This document shows, piece by piece, positions 35,869 through 46,593 of a stretch of 64,000 nt of DNA (the stretch's first letter is position 1; every line of letters starts with the position of its first letter). Location of the stretch: assembly GCF_947179515.1 (NCBI RefSeq), contig NC_067472.1, forward strand, positions 110,224,506 through 110,288,505, written 5' to 3'. The position numbers and the translations under genes are program-made. The DNA is from Apodemus sylvaticus. Its lineage: Eukaryota > Chordata > Mammalia > Rodentia > Muridae. The notes under the pieces were generated by a model. The model searched no databases. It was not told the DNA's origin and worked only from the letters and a program-made list of their open reading frames with translations.

Positions 35869-36528
35869 AAGAGTCAGTGGTTAAGACAGCTTATCACAGA
35901 GGAACAGAGACATATTCACATGCATGCAGGGGTGGAGGTCTCTCCTGGGATATCAGACAAGATTCATTCATCCAGACATGATACATAGCTATTCCGAGAA
36001 ATAGCAATGGGAAAGATCCAAATATGTTTAAAGAAAATGTATTCCATTAAATGTGTCTAAGGAGAAAGGGTTCACTGAGGTTCAGTCTATTGGCTATGTT
36101 TAGAGACTGATAAAAAAATTTTTGGAGTTTTCTGCCTGCTATGACGAATCATGGACCTTGTTTTCCTAGTCCATTCAGGTTGCAGAGCAGTTAAAAGGAA
36201 AGATGCTGGAGACTGCAGTGTTGACTGGCAGGAGACATGAGACACTTTCTTACGTGATGGACATGCATTGTTTCCACAGGGCTGGAGGTTATACAGACAT
36301 ATGGATTTTGCACAGATGCTTATTCCATTCTATCAACATTCAATAAAATACCAGTAAAGTTTTGAAAATGGAACCTACAGAAAGTTGAAGGAATTCTTGC
36401 CCTTTCTTGAGACTCTTTCTTGTATCTTATTACAAACTTGTTTGATATATTGTAGAGGTGTTGCAAAATAATTGAGTGTCAGTGGTTATTCCCTCTGAAC
36501 AGAAGCTAGTGTGTTCTACCATAGTCAT
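35869..36528. other. unannotated DNA between duplicated blocks
   Basis: Nothing recognised. Confidence 0.5.
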
Positions 36529-36582
36529 AATGTTATCTATGATACAGAAATACATGGTATATTGTTTCATATATCAGTTAAT
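36529..36582 (+). repeat. 54-bp dispersed duplication, copy 2
   Basis: Partner of 35815-35868. Flanking sequences are unrelated, so the edges are sharp. Confidence 0.94.
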
Positions 36583-36755
36583 TGTCGAGTTTGTAGAATG
36601 AAGCTCATACTGTGTGTGCACGCGCACGGATATGATTGCACATGAGAGCATAGCACCTTCAATCACACGTGCTCCTTACCTTCATTGAGCCTCTGTTTCT
36701 CCCACTATGGAAAGTAATTAGCAATATTCTATTTTACTAGTAAGGATTTATGGTT

Positions 36756-36781
36756 TTCTTTCAATCTATAGATTGAAAGAA
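36756..36781. repeat. 26-bp perfect palindrome
   Basis: TTCTTTCAATCTA is followed without a spacer by its exact reverse complement. A 13-bp stem with no loop could extrude as a cruciform or serve as a dyad binding site. Confidence 0.97.
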
Positions 36782-37125
36782 CATCATAAATGATTAGCTT
36801 TATCTAAGTTACCTTATTATGATTCAAAGGGATAACCTGGGAAGGATGGAGGCATGCAGAGCTGAGTTATGCCCTCAGATTACACATTTGCTTTGTTCCT
36901 CTCAAAATTTCTGAGAAGAGATGAAAATAAAGGTTGGAAATAATGGAATGATAGACAGCCCTGAACAATAGTAGAAATGATTCCGTTTGCTTCTGGTTAG
37001 TGTTTTAGGAGAGATATGGAATGAAAGCTTCCAGATGCAGGAAGAGACCCTTAACAGCACAGCTTGGACCTGATCTCTCTGGACTTGAGCTCAGAACACA
37101 AACTTGGGTTTTTAAAATATGTGTA
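36782..37125. other. unannotated DNA
   Basis: Nothing recognised. Confidence 0.5.
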
Positions 37126-37411
37126 GGGACTGGAGAGATGGCTTGGCAGTTAAGGCTACACCCTGCTCTTCCATAGGGCCTGAGTTTGGTGCCCAGCACT
37201 TGTATTGGGAGGCTTATAACTCCCTGTACCATGAACTGAATGAGATCTGATGCTGTCTTCTGTCTTCTCTGAACATTTGAATCCCCATCTCTCTCTCTCT
37301 CTCTCTCTGTGTCTCTCTCTGTCTCTGTCTCTCTCTCTCACACACACACCGCATACACATATACATACACTAAACAAACAAATAGATAAATAAATAAATC
37401 TTAAAAAAACA
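37126..37411 (+). mobile_element. B3/B2-type SINE with internal (CT)n
   Basis: 'gggactggagagatggcttgg', 'cctgctcttccatag', 'gatctgatgctgtcttctgt' and the tail 'agataaataaataaatctt' form a complete element. An expanded CT/CTGT tract and a short CA run (37289-37349) sit in its 3' half. Confidence 0.9.
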
Positions 37412-37779
37412 AAATGTAGCTACTTATTAGTCACCACACTTCTCTAGTTTATTTGTTTTGCACTTCACGGATTCGCAGGTCTTAGATCTTTTGAGGAGAC
37501 CATGGGAAGTAATTAATATATTTTAAGGATAGAACAGAAATATATTGTAATTTGAGGAGAAAGACAAGGAAACAAATGCTTTTTGCTCTACATAATCTTC
37601 AGCAAACAAATCTGCAGGGCTATCTTAGAAAACACAGGGCAGCAGCGCTCTGGACATTTGGAAAAAGTAGTAAGTGAAAATTAATTGCACAGAAGCCATT
37701 ATTCCTAATTTAGGACACATAAAATATCATTAGTATTGTGTATATTGAGTGTTCTGCCATTACTGCTTTCTTCTACTAA

Positions 37780-37801
37780 ACACACACACACACACACACA
37801 C
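37780..37801. repeat. (CA)n microsatellite
   Basis: 11 CA units. Confidence 0.93.
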
Positions 37802-38953
37802 AAATAAAGCTTTTCAGTGGTTTTGCTTCTATACTCTTTCCCATTAAGAATTTTTTTTTCAATTTCATCTTGAGTTCGTGAATTATATGCCATCCCTCTA
37901 AGGTATTTATTTAGGCATGCAATTCTCTTAGTTTAAAAGTAAGGATTGTATTCCATCATAAAGGTGTGTTGTTGTTTCCATTGTTGTATGGAAAGAAAAG
38001 CAATAATTAATGTAGTCTGAGAAACACAAAGGGTGGCCACTTACAGATCTCTTGGGCATCAGTTTCCCCTCAGTATACCTGTGCATGTGAGCAAAGACGA
38101 TATACTCCCAAGATGTTAGAGCTCCTTCTGCCCCAAGACCTCACTCTATGCACATTGTCCAGAGGGCTAAGCACAAGGAAGCAGCATGCAGATGTCTAGT
38201 TCTTCCGTAGTAGGAAAGGAATATGTATGATGGTTAAGAAGTTATTTGAGCAAAAAAATGGTTGAGAGACAATGAAAAGCAATCACACTTTCATGTCACT
38301 GCATGAAGTTTCTCTTTACAAAATTCAGTAATTTGAATTCTTCATCAAGATATTTAACCCTGGGAAGTAGTTCTAAGCTCAGCACCAGTTCAGCTTGCTG
38401 GCAAATGCTAGATACCACCATTCATCCATTTGTTTGTTCTTTGCTCCCACCCTTAGCTTTTTCCTGACTGCATTGAGGACTGGCTTTCTTTCAGGGTCCA
38501 AACTCGAATTATAACTTCCTTAGACGGTTCTGATTCAGAACCAGTTGCTTTCTGATGAAGTACAAGTCACAGTGGCTGCACCCTGACCCAAGGAAAGCAG
38601 AATCCTTTTCTGACAGGGTCAGATGGCCATGCAATTGTATTGTTGAAAGTGGAATTTATCAGAAAGCACCATTTTCTTGGTCCTTCACGGTATCTCACAA
38701 GGTTTTTAGAAATACAGAGTAGCCTATTTGTCTTCTGACATGTTCACTCAAATGATCCATAAAATTTGCCACCCAAACTTGTGTTTCTTTACAACCTGGT
38801 TAGTTTCCTCAAAGAATACAGAGTTTCATGTATGCATTTCATGGCCCCCCTTTTCTCAGCTTTCAACCAAACCGGTTTGCATTCCCCAATTTTCAGATCA
38901 ATTCTACATATGAAGAAAATTCTCTTTGGTTTTTATTTTAACCTTATTTATAA
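37802..38953. other. unannotated DNA
   Basis: Nothing recognised over 1.15 kb. Confidence 0.5.
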
Positions 38954-39304
38954 TGTAGGAGGAATGTAGGAGCCTATGTAGGAGGAATGAGTCAACATAT
39001 CCTGACTGGCTGCCCTTAGTGGCCCACGCATGCGCAACAGCTACTTCCACATTCGGCAACCTTGAAATCTGCCTGATGCCTAGAGACAAAATGACAACAG
39101 AGCTTGTGACCAGAATGATCTAATCGAATGGTGCCACCTACAGAGAATAGGCGTGATGGATCAATGGGGCACAGATGGAGGCTATAAAGGTATACCCACC
39201 CCCTTCTGCTGCTCACCAACTCTCAGAATCTTTGTCCCTGATTCCCCTCCTTCTTATTCCCTACTCCCAAGGACCATCCCGAGGGGCCAGGGGCTAGAGC
39301 AACA
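38954..39304 (+). mobile_element. possible solo LTR (ERVK-like)
   Basis: A 'tgtaggaggaatg' word occurs twice (38954 and 38977). Then come 'cccacgcatgcgcaacag', a TATA-like 'gaggctataaaggtata' about 230 bp in, a pyrimidine-rich stretch, and an end near 'gctagagcaaca'. The CpG-bearing 'gcatgcgca' and the TATA placement are LTR-like. The family was not identified and no target duplication was confirmed. Confidence 0.4.
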
Positions 39305-39519
39305 GGCCTATATTGCTCCTGTCTTTCTAAGTATCTTAGAAGTATAACCTATTGATATAGAAAGATATACTTTGTACATATTTGAAATTATAAAGCTAAA
39401 ATAGAATAGTTTCTCCTTTAGAAAAAGAGTCCCATGAAGACAAATAGTAAGTCTTACTCCTTCTGGTGTTTCGCTCAAGCAAAAATACCTTGGGAACATT
39501 CTAAAATAATATCAGAGCA
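39305..39519. other. unannotated DNA
   Basis: Nothing recognised. Confidence 0.5.
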
Positions 39520-39700
39520 AGGATTTGTGAGTCCCAATTTTTGGCTCATTATTGACTCACTACATGACCATAAATGTACTACTTAAACTCTATTAACCTC
39601 AATTATCTTATATAATATGAGGGTAAAAAACATTCACTTCACATAGAGGATTAAATGTTAAAGAGCTTTTAAAATTCTAAAACACCATATTACTTTAAAA
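39520..39700 (-). mobile_element. MIR SINE
   Basis: 'ttgactcactacatgaccata', 'cttaaactctattaacctcaattatctta', 'atatgagggtaaaa' and 'gaggattaaatgttaaagagc' follow the antisense MIR core. Confidence 0.75.
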
Positions 39701-40244
39701 AATGAACATTATTAATGTTGTTCTTAACATTTTATTATTATAGCAGTCACTCAATGGCTATTAAATGTGTCTTAGAGAATGAAAAAGTAAAAATAAGTAG
39801 ATAATAAATGTCATATTTGAGTTCCAGCTATAAAAGAATAAAATGACTATACACATTTATTCTCACTCTCTTGGTCTCACTCTCTCTCAAAACTCTATTA
39901 AAATGAAATTAAAAGGATGTTTCAGTGGTTTAAAAAGCAATGTTAAGAAGGGAATAAAGAACAGACCAGAATAGACAAGAGATTTTCACAGATTTTTAGA
40001 AATGTAGATGGTGACGACGGAGTTAATTGTAGCATAATGGGATAGGAGACTGTTATAGCCTCTGTTGCCCAGACAGACAGAAGTGAACTCATCTTCCCTA
40101 GATCCAAGGACGATCTCCAGTGGAAACCACTCAAGAAGATGTGAGTGCAAACGTGGAAATGAGGACTTGGTTCAAATCTGTGTGCAAAGAAGTTACGGCT
40201 TACAACCTACATATGCCTGTGATTAAAGAATAGTTTTGTATCCC
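39701..40244. other. unannotated DNA
   Basis: AT-rich, nothing recognised. Confidence 0.5.
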
Positions 40245-40410
40245 AAAATGGCTCAGGAGTTACTGTGCCTCTAGAAGACTGCATATCAAGACCCTTATCA
40301 GAAGGTTCATGACTGCCTGGGAAATCTGAGGCTATCTTTGGGCCTTGATGGGCACCTACATATATGTGGCATACTCTCACATACATATGTGTAAATAAAA
40401 ATAAAACAAT
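40245..40410 (+). mobile_element. B3/B2-type SINE, diverged
   Basis: 'caaaatggctcaggagttac', 'ggaaatctgaggctatctttgg', 'gggcacctacatatatgtgg' and the tail 'gtaaataaaaataaaac' follow the B3 consensus. Confidence 0.75.
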
Positions 40411-42169
40411 ACATATGTATTAACATTTTTGTAAAGTCAATAGATTGAAAAACAAAACTAAGTGTGATAGTTTGATAGGAAAAATTCAGAGAGAATAATG
40501 GAAAAAGGAGGGACATAAAAATGGGTGAGGCTGGCAGTAATGTGTGTGTGTGTATGTGTAATTGTCAAAGACCAAATTAAATAGAAGAGACTATTCTTTG
40601 TTTCCCAGAGCCCTAGTCGACAAAGATAATCACATCTAGTTCAAGGACTGAGATATCTTCTGAGTAGAAAACAACCCAGGTGTAGACTCACCAAAGCCTA
40701 TGGCAGAAGCAGCCTGCTACAATCCTCTGGTCTGCCCACCTTTGTAGTGCACTTCCTACTGTTGTGACATTAATGCAATACTTTACTTTTCAATTCATTT
40801 TTTTCACCAATGAAGATAAATTTAAAGTCTAAAAGGGCGTAATGAAAATAATAACATGCCCAGTATGTCAGACACACAGTAATAAACACATAGTAGGAAG
40901 AACAACAGAATGTGTTAATGGTTGACATATGTAAAAATGAAAAGTTGAACCTGAAAGTTGAGGAGGGGTTTACCTTTTCACCTCATTTTTCATCTTTTCA
41001 GGACTATTTAACTGCTTAAGTCATGCTCATGTGGCAGTTTTATAACACTAAAATATGAAATCAGAAAATTAAAACAAAAATGTCCCATATTTGAGAAATA
41101 AAAAAATATGCTGCTATAAAATTTGATCATTAAACTTGGGTTTCTTTCAGCTCTTCACACTCCATGGGACACAGATTATGTTCACAGAAGCAAGGAATGG
41201 GTCGGCCATTGAGCAACTTCAGGCTTAAATAAATCTTTAACAATGGGAATCTGTGCAAAGGGAGATGATAAAAGTTACCGTACTTAAAAACCAGCAATTT
41301 CTAAATATTGTTCACTATGGGTCCATGACAGAATTAATCTTTTTTGTTACTTACCTTGTTTTTTTAAGAATCTCTGAAGAAAACTAAAAGTTCAAAATAT
41401 TAACACTGCCAAAATAAAATGGCCTGAGGAATTGCTTGGGCGCATTCACATATGCTAGAAAAGATGGGGAAGGAAGCTGGTGCTGACTCATCTTCACGGT
41501 GGTGTACTAGGCACAAGTCTGTTTTGTGATGAAGAAATGGAGGACCAGGGTGGCCAAGAGTTAACATTCAATTCCACTGTAAGTGAGGCTTTGACCTTGG
41601 CCCTCATATCTATGTGCTATGGGTTCAGAGTGCTCTAAGCCATCTGGTTTTGTTGTTTCCCATTCTTTGTTTTTCCTACCATCCTTCCATTCCGTATGCC
41701 CTTGCTAGGGTCCAGTGGCCATAGTACTATGTCTCACATGGGTTAGTAATATGTTAAGAAAGATTTGGTATCTTCTGTTTTCAGAAATACTAAATGAATG
41801 GGACCTTGGCCTTCTGCTAGAGCTGCTAATCCTATCATGTTTATCTGTGTACATTATGGAATGGAGTAGCAATAAGTTAGCTTCTCTGCTTGAATTTTCA
41901 AAAAATTTCTTTTCAAAGATTTCAGGTCCATTATGAAAGAACTCAGTACTGGCCCGGTATCTTGTTAAAATAGAATGCTTTAACTTAAGGGCCATCTACC
42001 AGACATTGTTGCCTTTCAATGTTCATATGATGATAATATGGGTTTGGATGTTTAAGAAGGCCTGACCTAGAGAGGAGACAGTCCCTCTACCAGTTAGACC
42101 TCACCTGTCTTGTAAGTAGAAGAGCAAGGATGTCATGGCTGTACCGTGGGCTGCCCTATTTATTGTACC
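40411..42169. other. unannotated DNA, 1.8 kb
   Basis: A short TG run lies near 40541-40560 and a weak MIR-like core around 41515-41615 (gatgaagaaatggagg). Overlapping opposite frames at 41705-41995 are chance. Confidence 0.45.
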
Positions 42170-42312
42170 TGTCACCAGACGGCATCCCTGTGGATGGCTT
42201 CTGGACAAAAAGCTTCACTAAGATCACAGCAGTTTCTTGATCTCTGTGTGTGCAGCACTAGAACAGTGCATAGTGTGGAGCAGATGCTCAGTTTCATTAA
42301 ATGAATGAGGGA
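42170..42312 (+). mobile_element. L2 LINE 3' end
   Basis: 'gcagcactagaacagtgcatag', 'tggagcagatgctcagtttc' and 'attaaatgaatgaggg' match the L2 3' terminus (agcacagtgcctggcacatag, taggtgctcaataaat, tgaatgaatga). Confidence 0.6.
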
Positions 42313-43191
42313 CCAGATGAAATCTGTGCTCCCAGGATCCTAATGCATGTTTTACTTCCTCCAATGGTTAGCTCTCTGATTGCACATACTTCATTAAAAC
42401 TGGCAAATGCAGATGAAATGCTTGTCTTAGGTAATCAAGAGGATTCCATAGGAATATAATTAAAATAACTAAAAATGCTAGATAGAATTTGTGCCTACAA
42501 TATCACAGGGATTAACAATCATTTTGCAAGTATAAATATATTTAAGATTCATTTAAATCTATATGAATACTTTCCCATATAATCTGTGAATGTGGCCAAT
42601 GACAGAGTCCCTTTTCCTCTTCATTTCTTACTGCTGTAGAGGGCATATATGGTTTAATTACTGAGTCTTCCTTGGAAGCAGAAGGAAAGGTGTGAGAGAC
42701 AGGGTAAGGGTAAGAACTAGAGGTCCTACCCTGCCCTTCTGTGAAAATGGCACAGGGTGGCAGAAGAAGGGACGGGGATCACGGTTCTTGTAATAGGTGC
42801 TTTATCTGCCTTAAGAAAGAGAAAATTAGTATTCTCCTAATAGACAGAATGTCACAGGAAAGTTCAACCTTGTTCATAATACTGTAATTAGTATTTCATA
42901 TACTATAATTTTAGTCTTGATGAGATAAGCATTTCCTGAAGAAATTTCAATATCTATATTGCTAGTGCTAGCAAAAAAGGCAATTTAAAATGACACATTT
43001 TAATACATAATAGCTGCCCCAACCTTTTGATGTAGCAGTGTGAATATCAAGTTCTCTGGGAGAGAGTGAGGTGTAAGGTGCCTTCAAGGGACTGGTGCCT
43101 TTATGAGAAACGCCATGTGTTGCTGAGTGCGGCTAACCTTATCTCTTCTGGGTCTGCATCAGACCTTCTGATCAGGTTGATTAACAGGGGG

Positions 43192-43194
<3 letters not shown>
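42313..43194. other. unannotated DNA
   Basis: Nothing recognised. Confidence 0.5.

Positions 43195-43235
<41 letters not shown>
43195..43235. repeat. (TG)n microsatellite
   Basis: Pure, about 20 units. Confidence 0.98.
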
Positions 43236-43238
<3 letters not shown>

Positions 43239-43364
43239 CATCTCATAGTTCAAGCATGCTAAAGCACTGAGTGGGCCAAGTACCTCCCCAGTTACATTGC
43301 TTGTAGTGAGACAGAAAGAAGAGCACTAATAACTTTGAATTAACTCTAGACACTGAGCTTTAGT

Positions 43365-43460
43365 GATCATTCTATAGGTGAGAAATATTAGTGCCCCAAA
43401 GAGTGAGTTCAGTAACGTCTATGCAAGACCAGTAAGTATTTAAGCTGAGATCTACCTAAT
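43365..43460 (+). mobile_element. MIR SINE fragment
   Basis: 'tctataggtgagaaatatta', 'aagagtgagttcagtaacgtct' and 'agtatttaagctgagatctacc' align to the MIR core. Confidence 0.55.
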
Positions 43461-44064
43461 TAGAAAATCCATCCTGTGAACATTGCAGAAGATTATCTCC
43501 CCAGAACATGTTTTTTTATCCAAAAAAAAAATCCCCACTTGGGTGATCTGATGTAAATCATTGTAAAGGAAAATTCTGGGTACCAAAATTTCAATTATTC
43601 CAATATCACTGATAGAGAGATACATGCTCCCTGGAAACACTTTTCTGATGGCGAGCATAGAGTTTGGAATAAAAAAAAATCTCATTGGCTAGTTAAGATT
43701 TTTTTGGGGGGGGGTACTGGGCTAAGACTGCCTGCAGTGGTCATCATAGAAATGGCTGTTGATTATAGATGCTCATAACCACCCCCAGAGCATACTGTGA
43801 TTCTGAAAAGAAAAACACGCTGCTGCATTATCTTCCTATGAGTTGTTATTTCAACAGCCAGCTTTGATCATTTTTCCTAACAGTTATCACAGATGTTCTG
43901 ACTAAGGCCTCAACTGGGAACTACAGGTTGGGGGTAATTAAACTAGGTTTCCTCCATGTGGATCATGCTCCTGGCCAGTGCTAATGATCACCATCACTGC
44001 AGGGACTGCACCAGTGTCACTGTTATCACTGACAGTGTGAGAATGAAGAAAAATGATAAATAGA

Positions 44065-44068
<4 letters not shown>
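43461..44068. other. unannotated DNA
   Basis: Short A and G homopolymers at 43521-43532, 43669-43678 and 43707-43714. Nothing else recognised. Confidence 0.5.
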
Positions 44069-44112
<44 letters not shown>

Positions 44113-44118
44113 TGTGTT
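44069..44118. repeat. (TG)n microsatellite
   Basis: TG repeats with one TA interruption. Confidence 0.97.
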
Positions 44119-44440
44119 GGTTGTGTCCTAGATGGCAAAATGACTGAAACTCAACCATAAATTATTGAATGAAAGAGTTCGCAGATGGATTCATAGTTAA
44201 AACTGTGAACTACTCACAAGCATTAGTCTTTCAGAGTGTCAGAGACCGAGTGGTATACTTAACAGTATTTTTTATCTATTGGTAACAACTTATTTTTATC
44301 ACTTTCTGGAGGATCAAAGGGTTGCATCTTTGGAGGCCATTTTCGCTGCATGTCAATGGCCATCTGACCAATTCAGGCCATAAAAATAAATTTCAATTTG
44401 AATGATGTTCTTGAGTTAGCATCATTTTCCTAGCTATAGT
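44119..44440. other. unique DNA, possible conserved noncoding element
   Basis: No repeat recognised. 44325-44435 (gctgcatgtcaatggccat, caattcaggccataaaaata, tcaatttgaatgatg) looks like conserved regulatory DNA. Inference only. Confidence 0.25.
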
Positions 44441-44444
44441 TTTA

Positions 44445-44447
44445 AAT

Positions 44448-44478
<31 letters not shown>

Positions 44479-44503
44479 TTCATTCATTCATTTATTCATT
44501 CAT
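44445..44503. repeat. (TTTA)n/(TTCA)n microsatellite
   Basis: TTTA repeats grade into TTCA. The array marks the tail side of the adjacent minus-strand SINE. Confidence 0.95.
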
Positions 44504-44700
44504 GTGTGTATGTATGTGTGTGTATAAAAGCTGCCACAGTTCAAGTATGGTGGTTGGAGAACAAAATTTAAGTGTTTTATCTTTCTGTGGGTTACCATGT
44601 GTGGTAGTGGGTTAGCATGTGCAGTGGGGTCCAGGGACAGAAGGCTGGTTGTCAGGCTTGTGTGCCAATTGCTCTTACCTTCTGAACAACCTTACATTTC
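44504..44700 (-). mobile_element. B4 SINE
   Basis: 'tatggtggttggagaacaaa', 'gtggggtccagggacag', 'ggttgtcaggcttgtgtgcc' and 'attgctcttaccttctgaac' match the antisense B4 head. Confidence 0.75.
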
Positions 44701-44736
44701 TCCTAGGTAGAATTATTGTCGTTACCTTTTAGAATT

Positions 44737-44833
44737 TGTCTTAGTTAGGGTTTTACTGCTGTGAACAAATACCATGACCAAGGCAACTCTTATTATAAAC
44801 ATTTAATTGGGGCTGGCTTACAGGTTCAGCAGT
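44737..44833 (-). mobile_element. ORR1-type MaLR LTR, first part
   Basis: Reads 'tgtcttagttagggtttta', 'ccatgaccaaggcaactctt' and 'aatttggggctggctta'-like sequence, the inverted end of an ORR1 LTR. It is cut at 44833 by an MT LTR and resumes at 45243. The outer flanks 'gaatt' and 'gaatc' are a 5-bp target duplication with one mismatch. Confidence 0.92.
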
Positions 44834-45242
44834 TGTCTTAGTCAGGGTTTCTATTCCTGCACAAACATCATGACCAAGATGCAAGTCGGGGAGGAAAGGG
44901 TTTATTCAGCTTTCAGTTCTGCATTGCTTTTTATCACAAAAGGAAGTCAGGACTGGAACTCGAGAAGGTCAGGAAGCAGGAGCTGATGCAGAGGCCATGG
45001 AGGGATGTTTCTTACTGGCTTGCTTACCCTGGTTTACTCAGCCTGCTCTCTTATAGAACCAAAGAATACCAGCCCAGAGATGGTACCACCCACAAGGGGC
45101 CCTCCCCCCCCTTGTTCAGTAATTGAGAAAATACCCCATAGCTGGATCTCATGGAGGCACTTCCCCCAACTGAAGCTCCTTTCTCTGTGCTAATTGTGAA
45201 CTCCACCCTGTGTCAAGTTGACACACAAAACCAGCCAGTACA
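44834..45242 (-). mobile_element. MT-type MaLR solo LTR nested in ORR1
   Basis: Complete TG...CA LTR, read backwards from 'tgtcttagtcagggtttct' to 'aaaaccagccagtaca'. It is closely related to the LTR at 6859-7255. The adjoining ORR1 pentamers 'gcagt' and 'gtggt' are the two decayed copies of the 5-bp target. The frames inside are not coding. Confidence 0.93.
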
Positions 45243-45467
45243 GTGGTTCAGTCCATTATCATCAAAGCAGAAATATGGCAACATCCAGGCGGGTATGGTG
45301 CAGGAGGAGGTGAGAGTGCTACATCTTCACCTGAAGGCTGGTAGCAGAATACTCACTACCAGGCAGCTAGGACTAGGGTGTTAAAACCCACACCCACAGT
45401 GACACACACATACTCCAACTAGGCCACACCTAACACCCCCTGGCCTAAGCATATCCAAACCATCACA
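45243..45467 (-). mobile_element. ORR1-type MaLR LTR, second part
   Basis: It continues 'ggttcagtccattatcatca', 'tggtgcaggaggaggtgag', 'tcacctgaaggctggtagca' and ends 'ccaaaccatcaca', the LTR 5' end (TGTGATGG) in reverse. Colinear with 44737-44833. Confidence 0.92.
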
Positions 45468-46023
45468 GAATCCCACAGCACACTGTACTCGAATGATTGA
45501 CTCAGTTTGCATAGTTTCCTTCTCTTCTATCCTCTCTCCATTAGTTCCTAAGTTCATCCTTCATTTTCTTTCCTTTGTTTTTTCTTTTGACATTGTTGGA
45601 ACACTGTCCTGGCTGGTCTGTTTTCTTTAGTCTTACCCTCATCCTCTTTCGCACTTAATGTAAACTTGCCAAAATACTCCTGAACTCATGTTACTGCTCA
45701 GCTTTAAACTCATCCATGGGCCTTAGCATTTCTGCACAAGTTCTCAGGCAGAGCATACGTTCTGCACAGTCTAGAACCATGCTGATGCTCATTGTACTCC
45801 ACCCTGAGGTCAGGCAGAAAGAACCACAGGAGATTCTGTTGTGTCCTGGTGGCAAGCATGCTGTGCCTCCTCCCTGCAGGTCCCTGGTTTTCCCTGATTT
45901 TTTTCCTGTGCTTACTCATGTCCATGAATATCCAGATTTTTTTAAACCCACCAAATTACTTTCTTTACTGAACATTCTGCCTTTGGTGTTCAAAATGTTC
46001 TCTTTTGTTCATAATTTATTTTT

Positions 46024-46024
<1 letters not shown>
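45468..46024. other. unannotated DNA
   Basis: No repeat or gene recognised. Opposite-strand frames overlap at 45710-46120, one of which reads into the microsatellite. Confidence 0.5.

Positions 46025-46090
<66 letters not shown>
46025..46090. repeat. compound (GT)n(GA)n microsatellite
   Basis: About 12 GT units directly abutting about 21 GA units. Confidence 0.97.
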
Positions 46091-46095
<5 letters not shown>

Positions 46096-46135
46096 TAAAG
46101 ACAGCTACTACCCAATGTGAACTAGTGCCATCTTC

Positions 46136-46149
46136 AAGAGTAGTATATG
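46136..46149. repeat. L1 target-site duplication, left
   Basis: AAGAGTAGTATATG, identical to 46580-46593. Confidence 0.93.
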
Positions 46150-46579
46150 GTCCAGGATCAGGATCAGGGCCCTCATATTCCTTCTTCATGGGAATCATTT
46201 GATATGCTAATTGTGTCTTCAGTATTCAGAACTTATGGGCTAATTAGTATCCACTTATCAATGATTGCATTCCATGTGTATTCTTTTGTGATTCGGTTAC
46301 CTTGCTCAGGATGATATTTTCCAGTTCCAACCATTTGCCTAAAAAATTCATGAATTCATTGTTTTTAATTCCTGAGTAGTATTCCATTGTGTAAATATAC
46401 CACATTTTCTGTATCCATTCCTCCACTGACCAGGAAAGAGAAAAGGGAGGGGGAATGATTGGAAAATAGACGGAGAGAAGAGGACTTATGGGACGTATGG
46501 GGAGGGGGGAATTGGGAAAGGGGAAAGCATTTGGAATGTAAACAAAGAATAAAGAAAATAAAAAATGTATATATACAAA
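46150..46579 (+). mobile_element. L1 copy with 5' inversion (twin priming)
   Basis: 46150-46430 is L1 in minus orientation (end of ORF2 and start of the 3' UTR). 46431-46579 is the terminal 3' UTR in plus orientation ('ggacttatgggacgtatgg', 'ggggaattgggaaagggg', 'ggaatgtaaacaaagaat') with an A-rich tail. The whole is bounded by a 14-bp perfect target duplication, so it is one insertion event whose 5' part was inverted during integration. Confidence 0.93.
46244..46426 (-). pseudogene. L1 ORF2 C-terminal remnant
   Basis: The minus-strand frame reads WYIYTMEYYSGIKNNEF, then FLGKWLELENIILSKVTESQ, and ends SLISGY before a stop, the C-terminus of rodent L1 ORF2p (reverse transcriptase protein). 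Only the last 60 or so of about 1,280 residues are present, so there is no endonuclease or RT domain. It lies in the inverted segment of the L1 copy at 46150-46579. Confidence 0.9.
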
Positions 46580-46593
46580 AAGAGTAGTATATG
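46580..46593. repeat. L1 target-site duplication, right
   Basis: AAGAGTAGTATATG follows the A-rich tail directly. Confidence 0.93.

Noticed and set aside
44834..45242. MT and ORR1 LTRs considered as parts of an intact provirus
   Set aside because: No internal region or second LTR of either family is present. They are solo LTRs.
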